Assembly: GCA_045564915.1 (NCBI GenBank)
Contig: JBJLGL010000005.1
Coordinates: forward strand, 1 to 64,000
Length of the DNA: 64,000 bases
DNA from: JAQWRV01 sp045564915
Lineage (GTDB): Bacteria > Pseudomonadota > Alphaproteobacteria > Rhodospirillales > Rhodospirillaceae
Direction: 5' to 3'
Shown in pieces: positions 35,829 through 44,741 of the stretch. Positions within the stretch are counted from its first letter, which is position 1; every line of letters starts with the position of its first letter. A model generated the notes under the pieces. That model saw only the letters and a program-made list of their open reading frames with translations. It was not told the origin of the DNA and ran no database searches. A program made the position numbers and the translations under genes.

Positions 35829-38000
35829 ATGTCCGAACCGGCGGCAAATCTAAAAGAGAATCCCACGCCAGGAACTCCGCCTGAGGATACTGGTAAGGCT
35901 GAGGTTGTGCCTGGGGACAAGATTGATGGAGAGGAAGGGAATGCCCCGAATCTTCAACAGCCAGATCCAAAAACACAGAAAAATCCTGCGCTGTCAGAAA
36001 GTAGCGGTAAGAGCTTTATAACTGTTCGGGATCGTTACAATATATACTACGACCGGCCGATACCCTCTCTCGATATGCCCAATGCATTAGCTTTTGAGGT
36101 TGTGAATACTAAAGGATCAAGTCTTCAGCTCTACGCGCTTGTATGTAAACCAGAAATGCTTCCTCGCATAAGTGCAATGCGCACTTTGAAGGGTAACGAG
36201 TTAGAAAATAATTTACATATGGTTGACTGGGGTGTGGCGGAATGGCCACCCGCCAGCCGCAAGTGCGCTATCATCATCTATGCCCGTCCTCTCGGTGGTC
36301 GAGCGATGGATAATCTCACCAGTACAATGGAACGGATTCCTGCCCATCAGTTTTCAAAATTGACTATAAAACCGATTGCGGATGCTCTGCGGAAGCTCCA
36401 CTCTAAGGGTATTACTCACCGCGCATTACGTCCAGATAATCTATACTTTATGGATAAAGCCAGGACTAAGATCGTGCTAGGTGATTGTTGCACTTCGGTT
36501 CCTGCGCACGATCAACCGGTCTTTTTAGAGACTATTGAGTCCGGCCTATGTAACCCCGGTGCCCGCGGTTCTGGTACATCTACTGATGACATGTATTCGT
36601 TTGGTGTTACCCTGATGATATTGGCTCTTGGCCGGAATCCTTTAGTTGGTAAATCTGATGATTCAGTAATTGATAGGAAAATAAAAGAAGGGTCTTATGC
36701 AGCCCTAGTCGGAGATGAACGCCCTCCCGTATCTCTTATTGAATGCTTGCGTGGATTAGTTACGGACGATCCAGAACAGCGTTGGACGGTTGATAGCATT
36801 GACGAGTGGATTGATGGAAAACGAATGCCACCAATTCAAGCGCGGGCGGAGGTGCACTCAAGGCGCGGTTTTTCCTTTGCTGGTAAGGAATTCTATGCTT
36901 GTAGGGCCTTAGCCGTAGAGATGCATCGCCATTGGTCCGATGCCGTGAAGGTAATTACTGACGGATCTTTAGAGATCTGGCTCCGCCGTGGTCTGGAAGC
37001 TGATAGTCTAGCAGATTCAATTGCCACTGCTACAAAAGCTTCATTGGCAATGCCAGGTGACCAAAAAGCATCTGATGATATTCTTATGACTCGAGTCCTG
37101 ATGCTTATGGATCCAAATGCGCCTATTCGTTATCAGACCTTCAGTTGTTATATCGAAGGGATTGGTCCTGATCTCGCTGTTGCGATACTTCAGAAGAAGC
37201 CAGTGGAGCATCATGTCGATTTTATCAACAAGGATTTGTGGAAATATTGGGTTGATGCACAAAGAAAGTTTGTGCCCGAGAATGCGCAATGGGAAGGCTT
37301 ATTCAAGAGCCTAAAAAATCAATTAAAGGATACAAACTCTGGTGCTGGTATTGAGCGAGTTGCATACGAATTAAACGAATGGATGTATTGCGTCAGTCCA
37401 CTTATTGCAGGCCAATTCGTTCTTGAGGTAAAAGGAATGCTTCCTGCACTTGATGCTGTTTCAAAGACGGCAAATTCAAAGATGTGGCCCATGGATCGTC
37501 ACATCGCAGCCTTTCTGAGGGCAAGGTATGCCAAAGGCACTGCAACACAGATAGATGCGATGAATGATTCAAGGTCAGACCGCGCAACCTCCGGAATGCT
37601 TAGTGTTCTGGCTATTGTTCAATGGCGTCTTGGTCCTGATGCCGTCTATGGTCTTGCAAGTTGGGTTGGTGGTCTAATGGGGCCCGTTATCAACAGCTAC
37701 AAGAACCAACAAAAACGAAAAGAAATAGAGAAACAAATCCCCAAGTTAGTACGCAAAGGAAGCTTACCTGAACTTTATAATTTCCTCGATAATCCAGAAC
37801 AGCGTCAACGGGATGCAGAGGATTTCGAGTGGGCCAAGGCGGAATACGCTAGTGCGGAAGAACAAATCTATGGACTACAGCACGGACAGAATGATCCGGA
37901 TGGTCAGGTCCAGAAGACGGGCCGGCAAGCTGGAGCGGTTAGTGCCATTATGATCATGCTGTTGACCTATCTTATCACCCTCATTGGGGCAATGTTTTAG
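35829..38000 (+). CDS. Tail-anchored protein-kinase-like protein, probable pseudokinase
   Basis: The 723-residue protein opens with a Pro/Glu/Lys-rich disordered stretch (1-60), then a kinase-like domain (about 65-330). The ATP lysine may be Lys107 (LYALVCKPE). The catalytic loop reads HRALRPDNLYF (197-207): Asn204 is kept but the catalytic Asp of HRD is Ala199. The DFG position reads GDC (Asp219 kept). DDMYSFGVTLMILALGRNP matches the helix F region. About 335-690 is a large helical region of unknown type (FAGKEFYACRALAVEMHRHW, IWLRRGLEAD). A single hydrophobic segment at the very end (about 698-721) would anchor it in the membrane, cytoplasmic side. It probably binds nucleotide without normal phosphotransfer. 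A small membrane-protein gene follows after 37 bases. Confidence 0.85.
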   Translation: MSEPAANLKENPTPGTPPEDTGKAEVVPGDKIDGEEGNAPNLQQPDPKTQKNPALSESSGKSFITVRDRYNIYYDRPIPSLDMPNALAFEVVNTKGSSLQLYALVCKPEMLPRISAMRTLKGNELENNLHMVDWGVAEWPPASRKCAIIIYARPLGGRAMDNLTSTMERIPAHQFSKLTIKPIADALRKLHSKGITHRALRPDNLYFMDKARTKIVLGDCCTSVPAHDQPVFLETIESGLCNPGARGSGTSTDDMYSFGVTLMILALGRNPLVGKSDDSVIDRKIKEGSYAALVGDERPPVSLIECLRGLVTDDPEQRWTVDSIDEWIDGKRMPPIQARAEVHSRRGFSFAGKEFYACRALAVEMHRHWSDAVKVITDGSLEIWLRRGLEADSLADSIATATKASLAMPGDQKASDDILMTRVLMLMDPNAPIRYQTFSCYIEGIGPDLAVAILQKKPVEHHVDFINKDLWKYWVDAQRKFVPENAQWEGLFKSLKNQLKDTNSGAGIERVAYELNEWMYCVSPLIAGQFVLEVKGMLPALDAVSKTANSKMWPMDRHIAAFLRARYAKGTATQIDAMNDSRSDRATSGMLSVLAIVQWRLGPDAVYGLASWVGGLMGPVINSYKNQQKRKEIEKQIPKLVRKGSLPELYNFLDNPEQRQRDAEDFEWAKAEYASAEEQIYGLQHGQNDPDGQVQKTGRQAGAVSAIMIMLLTYLITLIGAMF

Positions 38001-38037
38001 TTATGGCTAGGCGAATAAACCTGTCCGGAGTGAAACA

Positions 38038-38487
38038 ATGAAAATTAATAGGAGTAGACTCACTCTCTACCTACTGGTGGGTATTCCGATTGCTCTCATG
38101 ATCATTCCTACAGTGATTGTTTTATTGGTCTCATTGCTGCCAACTGCGGTTGCTTTTTTCACAGAACGTAGGAAGGGGTGGTATGGCGCTATCTGTGTGG
38201 GAGCTATGAACTTAGCTGGCGCTGCACCAGTACTGGCAGAATTATGGTTCACTGGGCATACGATTGACGCAGCATTCGAGGGCATTACTGACGTCTTATC
38301 ATTACTGGTTATCTATGGAAGTGCTGGGGCCGGCTGGATTATATATTCCACAGCCCCTTCTATTGTTTCAGTATACACCGTGATGACTTCGGACCGCCGG
38401 ATTATAGCCCTAAAAACAAAGCAGCAAGAATTACTTACCAAATGGGGCCCCGATGTTGAGTCGGTATATGAGCCAGAAGCAAAATGA
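38038..38487 (+). CDS. Small membrane protein next to the pseudokinase, unknown function
   Basis: The 149-residue protein has hydrophobic segments at about 9-42 (probably two helices), 50-70 and 85-112. Basic residues lie between the first ones (TERRKGWYG), and a cytoplasm-like helical tail follows (RRIIALKTKQQELLTKWGPD). I do not recognise a named family. GAGTGAAACA stands just before its ATG, and it lies 37 bases after the pseudokinase, so the two are probably co-transcribed and may form one membrane complex. It is convergent with rluD. Confidence 0.8.
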   Translation: MKINRSRLTLYLLVGIPIALMIIPTVIVLLVSLLPTAVAFFTERRKGWYGAICVGAMNLAGAAPVLAELWFTGHTIDAAFEGITDVLSLLVIYGSAGAGWIIYSTAPSIVSVYTVMTSDRRIIALKTKQQELLTKWGPDVESVYEPEAK

Positions 38488-38515
38488 ACTCCTTAGCACG
38501 TGTCTCCAAGATATT

Positions 38516-39478
38516 TTATTGGAATGAACCTAGTGTTAACTGTAGAGCCGTAAAGTCAGGTGGTACATCAGTGGTAAAGTTTATGAATTCTTCTGAGGTG
38601 GGGTGCTTGAATCCCAGAAATCTGGCATGTAGGGCTTGCCGCCCAAACTGTTTTACTGCTTCAACTAAAGCCTTATCCATGCCTCGTTTAACACCCCTAC
38701 CGTAGATCGGATCACCGATAATACTATTACCTGCATGGGCCATATGGACTCTAATTTGATGGGTGCGGCCAGTTTCTAGTCGGCATTCAATTAAACTTGC
38801 TATCGTACCGTAGGCGCTCAACATTCTGTAGTGGGTTGTAGCGTCTTTTCCGCCTTGATTTACGACTGCCATCTTCTTTCTATTTCTTGAACTACGGCCT
38901 ATTGCTCCAGTGATTGTTCCCACTGTGGGGGATGGTGTACCCCAAACAAGTGCTGTGTATCGCCTGTCTAAAGAATGGTCTGCAAACTGCTTAGACAAGG
39001 CGTTGTGGGCTATCTCTGTCTTTGCTACAACGAGCAACCCTGATGTATCTTTATCAAGTCTGTGGACGATACCTGGCCGTTTCACCCCCCCAATACCTCG
39101 AAGAGAATCACCACAATGCGCTAGAAGTGCATTCACTAGCGTTCCGTCGGGGTTACCTGCAGCAGGATGAACAACGAGCCCAGCAGGTTTGTTTACAACA
39201 ATGATGTGTTCATCTTCGAAATGTACGTCAAGTTGGATTGACTGTGGTTCAGGATGGTCGGCTACTGGAGCAGGCAAATCGACCGTAACCACAAAGCCCT
39301 TTTTTAGGCGTTGATTAGGGTCTGTAATAGGCCTGTCATCAATTCTGACGCAACCCATCTCTATAAGTACTTTTATGCGAGACCTGGAGATCTGCTGCAT
39401 CATGACACTTAGGGCTTTATCTAGACGCCAACCTTGCTTGTCGGTATCAATTGGAAAGGTATGTATTTTTTCGGCCAA
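38516..39478 (-). CDS. rluD: Ribosomal large subunit pseudouridine synthase, RluA/RluD family
   Basis: The 320-residue protein has an N-terminal S4 RNA-binding domain (about 15-75, SRSRIKVLIEMGCVRIDDR). The catalytic domain has GIVHRLDKDTSGLLVVAK, where the Asp is the catalytic residue, then RRYTALVWG and LETGRTHQIRVHMAHAGN. It isomerises uridines in 23S rRNA; RluD is most likely from the S4 domain and length, though RluC-like specificity cannot be excluded. It is divergent from the DUF6476-like gene, where many alphaproteobacteria have the same arrangement. Confidence 0.93.
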   Translation of the reverse strand: MAEKIHTFPIDTDKQGWRLDKALSVMMQQISRSRIKVLIEMGCVRIDDRPITDPNQRLKKGFVVTVDLPAPVADHPEPQSIQLDVHFEDEHIIVVNKPAGLVVHPAAGNPDGTLVNALLAHCGDSLRGIGGVKRPGIVHRLDKDTSGLLVVAKTEIAHNALSKQFADHSLDRRYTALVWGTPSPTVGTITGAIGRSSRNRKKMAVVNQGGKDATTHYRMLSAYGTIASLIECRLETGRTHQIRVHMAHAGNSIIGDPIYGRGVKRGMDKALVEAVKQFGRQALHARFLGFKHPTSEEFINFTTDVPPDFTALQLTLGSFQ

Positions 39479-39558
39479 CGTTTGTCCTCTATGGCTTCAA
39501 TGAAGAATCATTTAGAATAGTATTCTAAGTCAACTTAGTGATAGGAGAAACCGACACT

Positions 39559-39921
39559 ATGCATACAGCAAAAATATTAGTCTTGGTGATGTCTGGAATG
39601 CTGATTGCAGCACTTGCTATTCTTATAGTTGGTCTATCGTTAGGTTGGCATAAAGATAACTCTACTGTAGGCTTACCAGGCGAGCTTAGCGAGGGGCTGA
39701 AGCCAAATTTAGCAGACTCCGGCACAACTCTTAACTTCATTGATTTGGGCCAGCCGATAGGTACTTCTATTAGTGATGTTGCTGAAGTACATGGTTGGAT
39801 TGCGGTAACCTTAGTTGGTGGCAAAACTCCTGATCGCATAGTTATGCTTGATCCATCCACAGGAGAGATCTCGGGTGTTATCGCGGTCAGCACATCAGGA
39901 AGGTCGCAGCTAGTCCCATGA
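39559..39921 (+). CDS. DUF6476-like single-pass membrane protein
   Basis: The protein has 120 residues from the ATG at 39559. One membrane segment at about 5-30 (ILVLVMSGMLIAALAILIVG) is followed by a periplasmic part ending VHGWIAVTLVGGKTPDRIVMLDPSTGE. The last segment resembles the short family annotated DUF6476 beside rluA-type genes; I make this match from memory. Function is unknown. GATAGGAGAAACC precedes the ATG; a GTG seven codons upstream is possible but less likely. It overlaps the M67 gene by four bases. Confidence 0.75.
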   Translation: MHTAKILVLVMSGMLIAALAILIVGLSLGWHKDNSTVGLPGELSEGLKPNLADSGTTLNFIDLGQPIGTSISDVAEVHGWIAVTLVGGKTPDRIVMLDPSTGEISGVIAVSTSGRSQLVP

Positions 39922-40337
39922 CGCAGTTGATTCTGACAATAGATCAGAAATCTTTGATCAGAAAAGCTGCTGAGAAGAATTATCCCCGTGAGTGTTGTGG
40001 TTTGCTGATTGGTCGAGGCGAGAAAATAATAGAAGTTTCTGATGTTGTGTTGACAAGAAACATGGCGGAAGAGGATCATCTTTTCTTAATTGATCCACAG
40101 GTGCAGTTAGCTTGGCTCCAAAAGCTCCGTGGTACTGATCAGCGCATTGTAGGAAACTATCATTCTCATCCTAACGGTCGGGCAGAGCCTTCAGCAACTG
40201 ATATTTCTTTCTCCGTTGAGGTTGGGCAGGTATGGCTTATTGTGGTTTTGAAGGATGGGAGAATGAAGGAAATGAAGGCATATATCAGTAGTTCTAATCC
40301 AAGAGAGCTGCGAGGCATTCCTCTCAACATTGAGTAG
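39918..40337 (+). CDS. M67-family (JAMM/Mov34) metallopeptidase
   Basis: The 139-residue protein has the JAMM zinc signature: Glu24 in ECCGLLIG, then NYHSHPNGRAEPSATD (H-x-H-x10-D). Prokaryotic members cut isopeptide or C-terminal bonds, for example removing residues after the GG of sulfur carriers such as ThiS/MoaD-like or CysO-like proteins. No carrier protein is encoded nearby, so the substrate is open. It is coupled to the DUF6476-like gene by a four-base overlap. Confidence 0.9.
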   Translation: MTQLILTIDQKSLIRKAAEKNYPRECCGLLIGRGEKIIEVSDVVLTRNMAEEDHLFLIDPQVQLAWLQKLRGTDQRIVGNYHSHPNGRAEPSATDISFSVEVGQVWLIVVLKDGRMKEMKAYISSSNPRELRGIPLNIE

Positions 40338-40490
40338 ACGGGAGGGCTGTCTTGGTAATAATGTTTAATCTTAGACGTCGTTGTCGGTCCGCTGGCTATC
40401 AGACGTAATTAAGACTATCAAATTAATCTGTCTCAGTTGCACATTACGAGATGGACTATGAAATCGCCATCAGGCTTCTGGGAGAGACCC

Positions 40491-41603
40491 ATGCCGCAAC
40501 TCCTTGATCGCAGAGATATCTTCCGTGCAAGTGCCGCCGCTGCTGGCGTTGCTGTTATAGGACTAGGTCTGAGTGATAAAAGGCAAGCAAGGGCTGCTTA
40601 CGGCAGCGAATGGCCCATTCGGCTTGTAGCGAACGAGAACCCATATGGGCCTTCTTCTAGCGCGCAAGATGCTATGGTAGATGCAGTCGGTGATGGTTGG
40701 ATGTATGCAACCTCAGAAGTACAGTTTCTCCGTAGATTGATTGCAGAGAGGGAAGGAGTATCGCCTGATAATATACTAATCACAGCGGGGTCTGGCGAAT
40801 TACTTAAGATGGCTGGCCTAAGCTTTGGGCTCGATGGTGGAGTTATCGCTGCCCGACCAACGTTCCCTATGTTAGTCGACTATGTTCGTAGTACTGGCGG
40901 AGTTGTTCAGGAAGTCAATTTGGATAGTGATATGGTCCATGACCTAGCAACCATGGAGAGTTACATTTCTGACAAAACCAGCCTTGTCTACGTTTGTAAC
41001 CCGAATAATCCGACAGGGACCATCCTGGACGCCACTACATTACGCTCATTTATTGCAAGCGTAGAAGGTCGAGTGACTGTATTTGTTGATGAGGCCTACA
41101 TTGATTTATTAGATGATCCCGAGAAGAACGCTATGGTTGATCAAGTGATAGCTGGGAAAAATATCATCATCGCACGTACATTCTCAAAACTTCATGGGAT
41201 GGCTGGACTGCGCGTTGGATATGCAATTGCCCGCGAGGATCTGATCAGAAGATTGCGGCCATTACAGATGAGTTTCCTTAACGTCATGGGTCTCCGTGCG
41301 GCCATCGCGAGCTATCAAGATGTCGTATTCCAAGATTTCAGCAAGTCGAAAATTCAAGAGTGCGTGGATCTTACACAATCCTCGCTTGAGGCTATAGGCC
41401 TTCCTTATACACCTTCAAAGACTAATTTTGTTTTGTTTGATACCAAAGGCTCTGTTTATAAGTTTGCATCTTTTATGCGCAATAAGAAGATTATAGTTGG
41501 ACGGTCTTATGCCCCGTATGACACATGGTGTAGGGTCAGTATGGGCAAAATCGAACAGATGGCAATTTTTGCTGAATTCTTAGAAGAATACTATAGAGGA
41601 TAA
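40491..41603 (+). CDS. HisC-like PLP aminotransferase with Tat-type signal
   Basis: The 370-residue fold-type I aminotransferase resembles histidinol-phosphate aminotransferase: VANENPYGPS, ITAGSGELLKMAG, YVCNPNNPTGT, VFVDEAYIDLL and PLP-lysine segment ARTFSKLHGMAGLRVGYA. Before it stands MPQLLDRRDIFRASAAAAG, an Arg-Arg motif followed by a hydrophobic Ala-rich stretch and QARA, which looks like a twin-arginine export signal. The ATG at 40491 is chosen for the GGGAGAG before it and because it places the RR pair near the N-terminus; upstream in-frame starts exist. Tat export suits a PLP enzyme folded before transport. The substrate is unknown. A racemase gene follows after four bases. Confidence 0.85.
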   Translation: MPQLLDRRDIFRASAAAAGVAVIGLGLSDKRQARAAYGSEWPIRLVANENPYGPSSSAQDAMVDAVGDGWMYATSEVQFLRRLIAEREGVSPDNILITAGSGELLKMAGLSFGLDGGVIAARPTFPMLVDYVRSTGGVVQEVNLDSDMVHDLATMESYISDKTSLVYVCNPNNPTGTILDATTLRSFIASVEGRVTVFVDEAYIDLLDDPEKNAMVDQVIAGKNIIIARTFSKLHGMAGLRVGYAIAREDLIRRLRPLQMSFLNVMGLRAAIASYQDVVFQDFSKSKIQECVDLTQSSLEAIGLPYTPSKTNFVLFDTKGSVYKFASFMRNKKIIVGRSYAPYDTWCRVSMGKIEQMAIFAEFLEEYYRG

Positions 41604-41607
41604 TTCT

Positions 41608-42441
41608 ATGACATATCGTATCGGTATTATGGGGACTGGTGACGCACGTACCGGAGGTAGTATCCCACCTGCTACAATTACGGAGTTGGCTGGGGAAGGT
41701 TTCCAGCCTGAACTCATTGAACCGCGCCTGAATACTTTTCCTATGACTCCGTATGACCGTGGTTTGACGGTCTTAGCCAATATTGACTGTGCTATCGAAG
41801 CGGAGAAGATGGGATTTGACGCAGTCTTTATTAATGCTTTCGGTGATTATGGGATTGATGAAATGCGCTCCGCTACCGAAATGTTAGTTATTGGAGCTGG
41901 CGAAGCGACAATGGCGATGTGCACCAATGTGGGTCGGAAATTTTCTATCGTAACGATCTGGCCACCCAAAATGAATTTCATCTATCATGAGCGGTTGCGC
42001 AATTGTGGTATGGATGATCGCTGTGTATCGATCATTAATGTTCTGACCGATACCGAAGTTGTGGGTATCGAAGGAGCTGGTGCGACGATAGTCCGCCTCA
42101 AGGCAGGCGAGAAGAATCTAGTGGATGGCATTATTCAAGCCATTGAAACTGCAGTGCATTCGGATAGTGCGGATGCGATTGCACTCGGCTGCACTTGCAT
42201 GGCGCCAATTGGCCCTGAAATCGCGAAACGGGCTTCTGTCCCGGTGCTTGAATCTATGCGCACTGGATATAAAACAGTTGAAACCATGCTATCCCTTGGC
42301 ATACGCCACGGTCACAAAGCTTTCCCAAAGGCTAGTGCTGCCAATATTGGTGCACTTGACGCTTTAATAGCGGGGCAGGGTAATATTTCTTTGGGAGGTA
42401 ACTGCGAGGTTTGCGTAACAGCTAAAGAAGACGCTAAATAA
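41608..42441 (+). CDS. Aspartate/glutamate/hydantoin racemase-family protein
   Basis: The 277-residue protein has the two cysteine segments of cofactor-free racemases: AMCTNVGRKF in the first half and ALGCTCMAPIG in the second. The N-terminal GIMGTGDARTGG is unlike ordinary MurI, so a hydantoin-, amino-acid- or maleate-type relative is likely. No signal peptide is seen, so it is cytoplasmic, in contrast with its exported neighbour. AGAGGATAATTCT precedes the ATG and the gap to the aminotransferase gene is only four bases, so they form one operon. Confidence 0.85.
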   Translation: MTYRIGIMGTGDARTGGSIPPATITELAGEGFQPELIEPRLNTFPMTPYDRGLTVLANIDCAIEAEKMGFDAVFINAFGDYGIDEMRSATEMLVIGAGEATMAMCTNVGRKFSIVTIWPPKMNFIYHERLRNCGMDDRCVSIINVLTDTEVVGIEGAGATIVRLKAGEKNLVDGIIQAIETAVHSDSADAIALGCTCMAPIGPEIAKRASVPVLESMRTGYKTVETMLSLGIRHGHKAFPKASAANIGALDALIAGQGNISLGGNCEVCVTAKEDAK

Positions 42442-42650
42442 GATGTACACATAGCGGGGGCCTTTTGAGATTGACTGATTGGCTTGTGCTGTATTTTGTT
42501 TAAGGATTAACCTACGTAATCACTAGCATATAGCATACACTAAGTTTTCAATGACTCGCTCGCCGAAATAACACGGATGTTTGCCTTTAAACCTTTTTTC
42601 AGAAATTGTGGTGAACATACCGGAGAATAGTTGAGGGGAAGGAATTTAAG

Positions 42651-43994
42651 GTGCCAAAGTCAACAAAAGCGCCAGGCGGTACTCAACGCCGGGAGTCCTC
42701 GGTTTTTCGTGCCCGGTGTCAAGAGGCATATGAAAAGCTAAAGGAACTTATTTCTGCCCATGGTGCGACCGACATTGCAAAAGACCTTGAGGGGCATGAC
42801 ACTATTGAAGACGTAATGCGGGCAAAACCAGAAATGGTAGGTGCTTTACTTAATTCAGCATGGAAACTGCGGACTCACGCAGATATCAGCACATATTTTC
42901 AGGATGCAGACAAAGACGGAACAGTTGTTTCAGAATATGACCAATCTATTGGGCCCTGCAGACGCACATTTGATGACACCATTCAAGCACACCTTTATGG
43001 CGCTACGCGGCTCTATCTCAAGCTTCGTGAAACGGAATGGGTAAGAGTGCAACTAGCTCAGCCAGAGAAACTTGATAAAGCTCTATCTCCTGGACTTGGA
43101 AATAGTGTTCGAAGTCTCCTAGGTATGAAATTGAAGGTCAATGAGGATTTGTTACGAGAAACTTATCCAGGCAGAGGTCTTTATGAAATCTTGAAGCCCT
43201 TATTGTTAGATGAGGCTCAGTTTAAGTTGATTACTGGTTATGCTGAATTGAGTACCGAGCGGGCAACGAGCATTGGTGACATTCTTGATAACTTAAGATC
43301 GATAGTACCAATCCGTATTGCTAGTTTGCTTGACCCAGGCGCTTTGAAGGTTGCCAGGTCTTGTGCAGTAGCTTATGCCGCCGCAGAGGTTTCTGAGGAA
43401 AAAATTCCTGATGATGAGGCTCTTAATACTGATTCCAATCAGGATGGAAACCAGCAGGACTCAGCAGAGAACGTAAAACAACGCGCTGCAATAGTTTTTG
43501 CTGATATACTCAGTAATCATATTGACATTATTGTATGTGTTGGAAGGCATAAGGCAGGAGCAGAGGCTATTGTCAAAGCTCTGGCACCTTTGTTCAGAGA
43601 GGATACATGGTCTGTTCTTTCTGACGAGAGTGCGGTTGAGAATGTCATGAATTGTCCATCAACGGTGAGGTCCCTCCTCGGGCGAGAATCTCGCTATGTC
43701 GCAGTTGAAATCTCCAAATATATTAACCAACTGGAATATCCAGATATTGGACGGGATATTATTAGGATCCTACAGATGGAGCTACAAGAAAAGTCACTTG
43801 TTCGGCGGGTACTACATGAAGAGGCGTCTGTTGGGGTTTGGAAAACTGTCCCTGAAATGTTTAACGAGAAGATGAAATATCAACATGATGCTTCAGGTGA
43901 AGATGACTCAATTAAGAACTTTGAAGACCTAAGGATAACTGCCGCAGCTTTGATTAAGGAATATAAGAAGGCTCTCGGCCTTTCTAACGATTAA
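42651..43994 (+). CDS. Large helical protein of unknown function
   Basis: The 447-residue protein begins at a GTG preceded by GAGGGGAAGGAATTTAAG. It is soluble, with no signal peptide or membrane segment, mostly alpha-helical by composition, and has an acidic low-complexity stretch near 245-275 (DSNQDGNQQDSAEN). FQDADKDGTVVSEYDQ (about 83-98) has an EF-hand-like spacing of acidic residues, but no clear pair. I recognise no family. It is preceded by a 209-base gap and stands alone in its strand run. The ribosome-binding site and long intact frame support a real gene. Confidence 0.7.
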   Translation: MPKSTKAPGGTQRRESSVFRARCQEAYEKLKELISAHGATDIAKDLEGHDTIEDVMRAKPEMVGALLNSAWKLRTHADISTYFQDADKDGTVVSEYDQSIGPCRRTFDDTIQAHLYGATRLYLKLRETEWVRVQLAQPEKLDKALSPGLGNSVRSLLGMKLKVNEDLLRETYPGRGLYEILKPLLLDEAQFKLITGYAELSTERATSIGDILDNLRSIVPIRIASLLDPGALKVARSCAVAYAAAEVSEEKIPDDEALNTDSNQDGNQQDSAENVKQRAAIVFADILSNHIDIIVCVGRHKAGAEAIVKALAPLFREDTWSVLSDESAVENVMNCPSTVRSLLGRESRYVAVEISKYINQLEYPDIGRDIIRILQMELQEKSLVRRVLHEEASVGVWKTVPEMFNEKMKYQHDASGEDDSIKNFEDLRITAAALIKEYKKALGLSND

Positions 43995-44093
43995 GTGCGG
44001 TCGTCCGTTAGCTCTGAACAATGATTCGGTTAATGCTATAAAGTCTTTATAGAATACAGGTAACTTCAGTATGGTATGATGAAGGCAAATCCT

Positions 44094-44735
44094 ATGGCAA
44101 ACTCTACACGATTACATCCGGATGCTATCTTCGTTCGGTTTACCGGCGAGAAAGGGTTCGGATTCACTTATCTTGATGAAGAGGCATTCTCAGCAGCTGC
44201 TGACCATTTTCTCGCGATTGCTCTCGCTCGGGAAGAGGATTCGCCAGAGGTACGTCGTCAAGTCTGTCACGATCAGCTGTGGAGGGTGTTTGCGGAACCT
44301 ACTGGAGAGCAATATACATGGCAAAATGTACGTTGGATTGCTGCGGCGGCTGTTCGTGACAAGTTTGGCTATGATGCAGCTATTCCACGGGTTGTTATGG
44401 TCGAAAACGCTGAAAATGATGCTGGAATAGTCATTCGCGCAGCTGACGAATATCTAGATCATCCCGGCTGGCCACGAGCGTTAGTTGTCGGTCATCCTGC
44501 TGTAGGCGGTGGTCCGGCGACCTTCTTTAATTCTGGGGATGAGTTTAAGGCGACTGCCAATCAGTCCATGTCAGATCAAGTATGGTTACCTCAAATCGTG
44601 GATCGCTTGTATGAGATGACACCATCAATGGTGATGGGCATGCCTAAATCAGACAAGGACGGTAAAATGCAGGTACAATGCCGTGCCATTGCATTTGGAA
44701 CCAAAGCCACACTTAAGGAACGCGCCAAACACTAA
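44094..44735 (+). CDS. Protein of unknown function
   Basis: The protein has 213 residues from the ATG at 44094, chosen because GAAGG stands eight bases before it; ATGs at 44076 and 44079 lie in frame but lack a ribosome-binding site. The protein is soluble and alpha/beta-like, with ATFFNSGDEFKATANQSMSD and MVMGMPKSDKDGKMQVQC. I recognise no family and no catalytic motif. It is convergent with the 140-residue gene, with only six bases between the two stops. Confidence 0.7.
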   Translation: MANSTRLHPDAIFVRFTGEKGFGFTYLDEEAFSAAADHFLAIALAREEDSPEVRRQVCHDQLWRVFAEPTGEQYTWQNVRWIAAAAVRDKFGYDAAIPRVVMVENAENDAGIVIRAADEYLDHPGWPRALVVGHPAVGGGPATFFNSGDEFKATANQSMSDQVWLPQIVDRLYEMTPSMVMGMPKSDKDGKMQVQCRAIAFGTKATLKERAKH

Positions 44736-44741
44736 CCTGAA

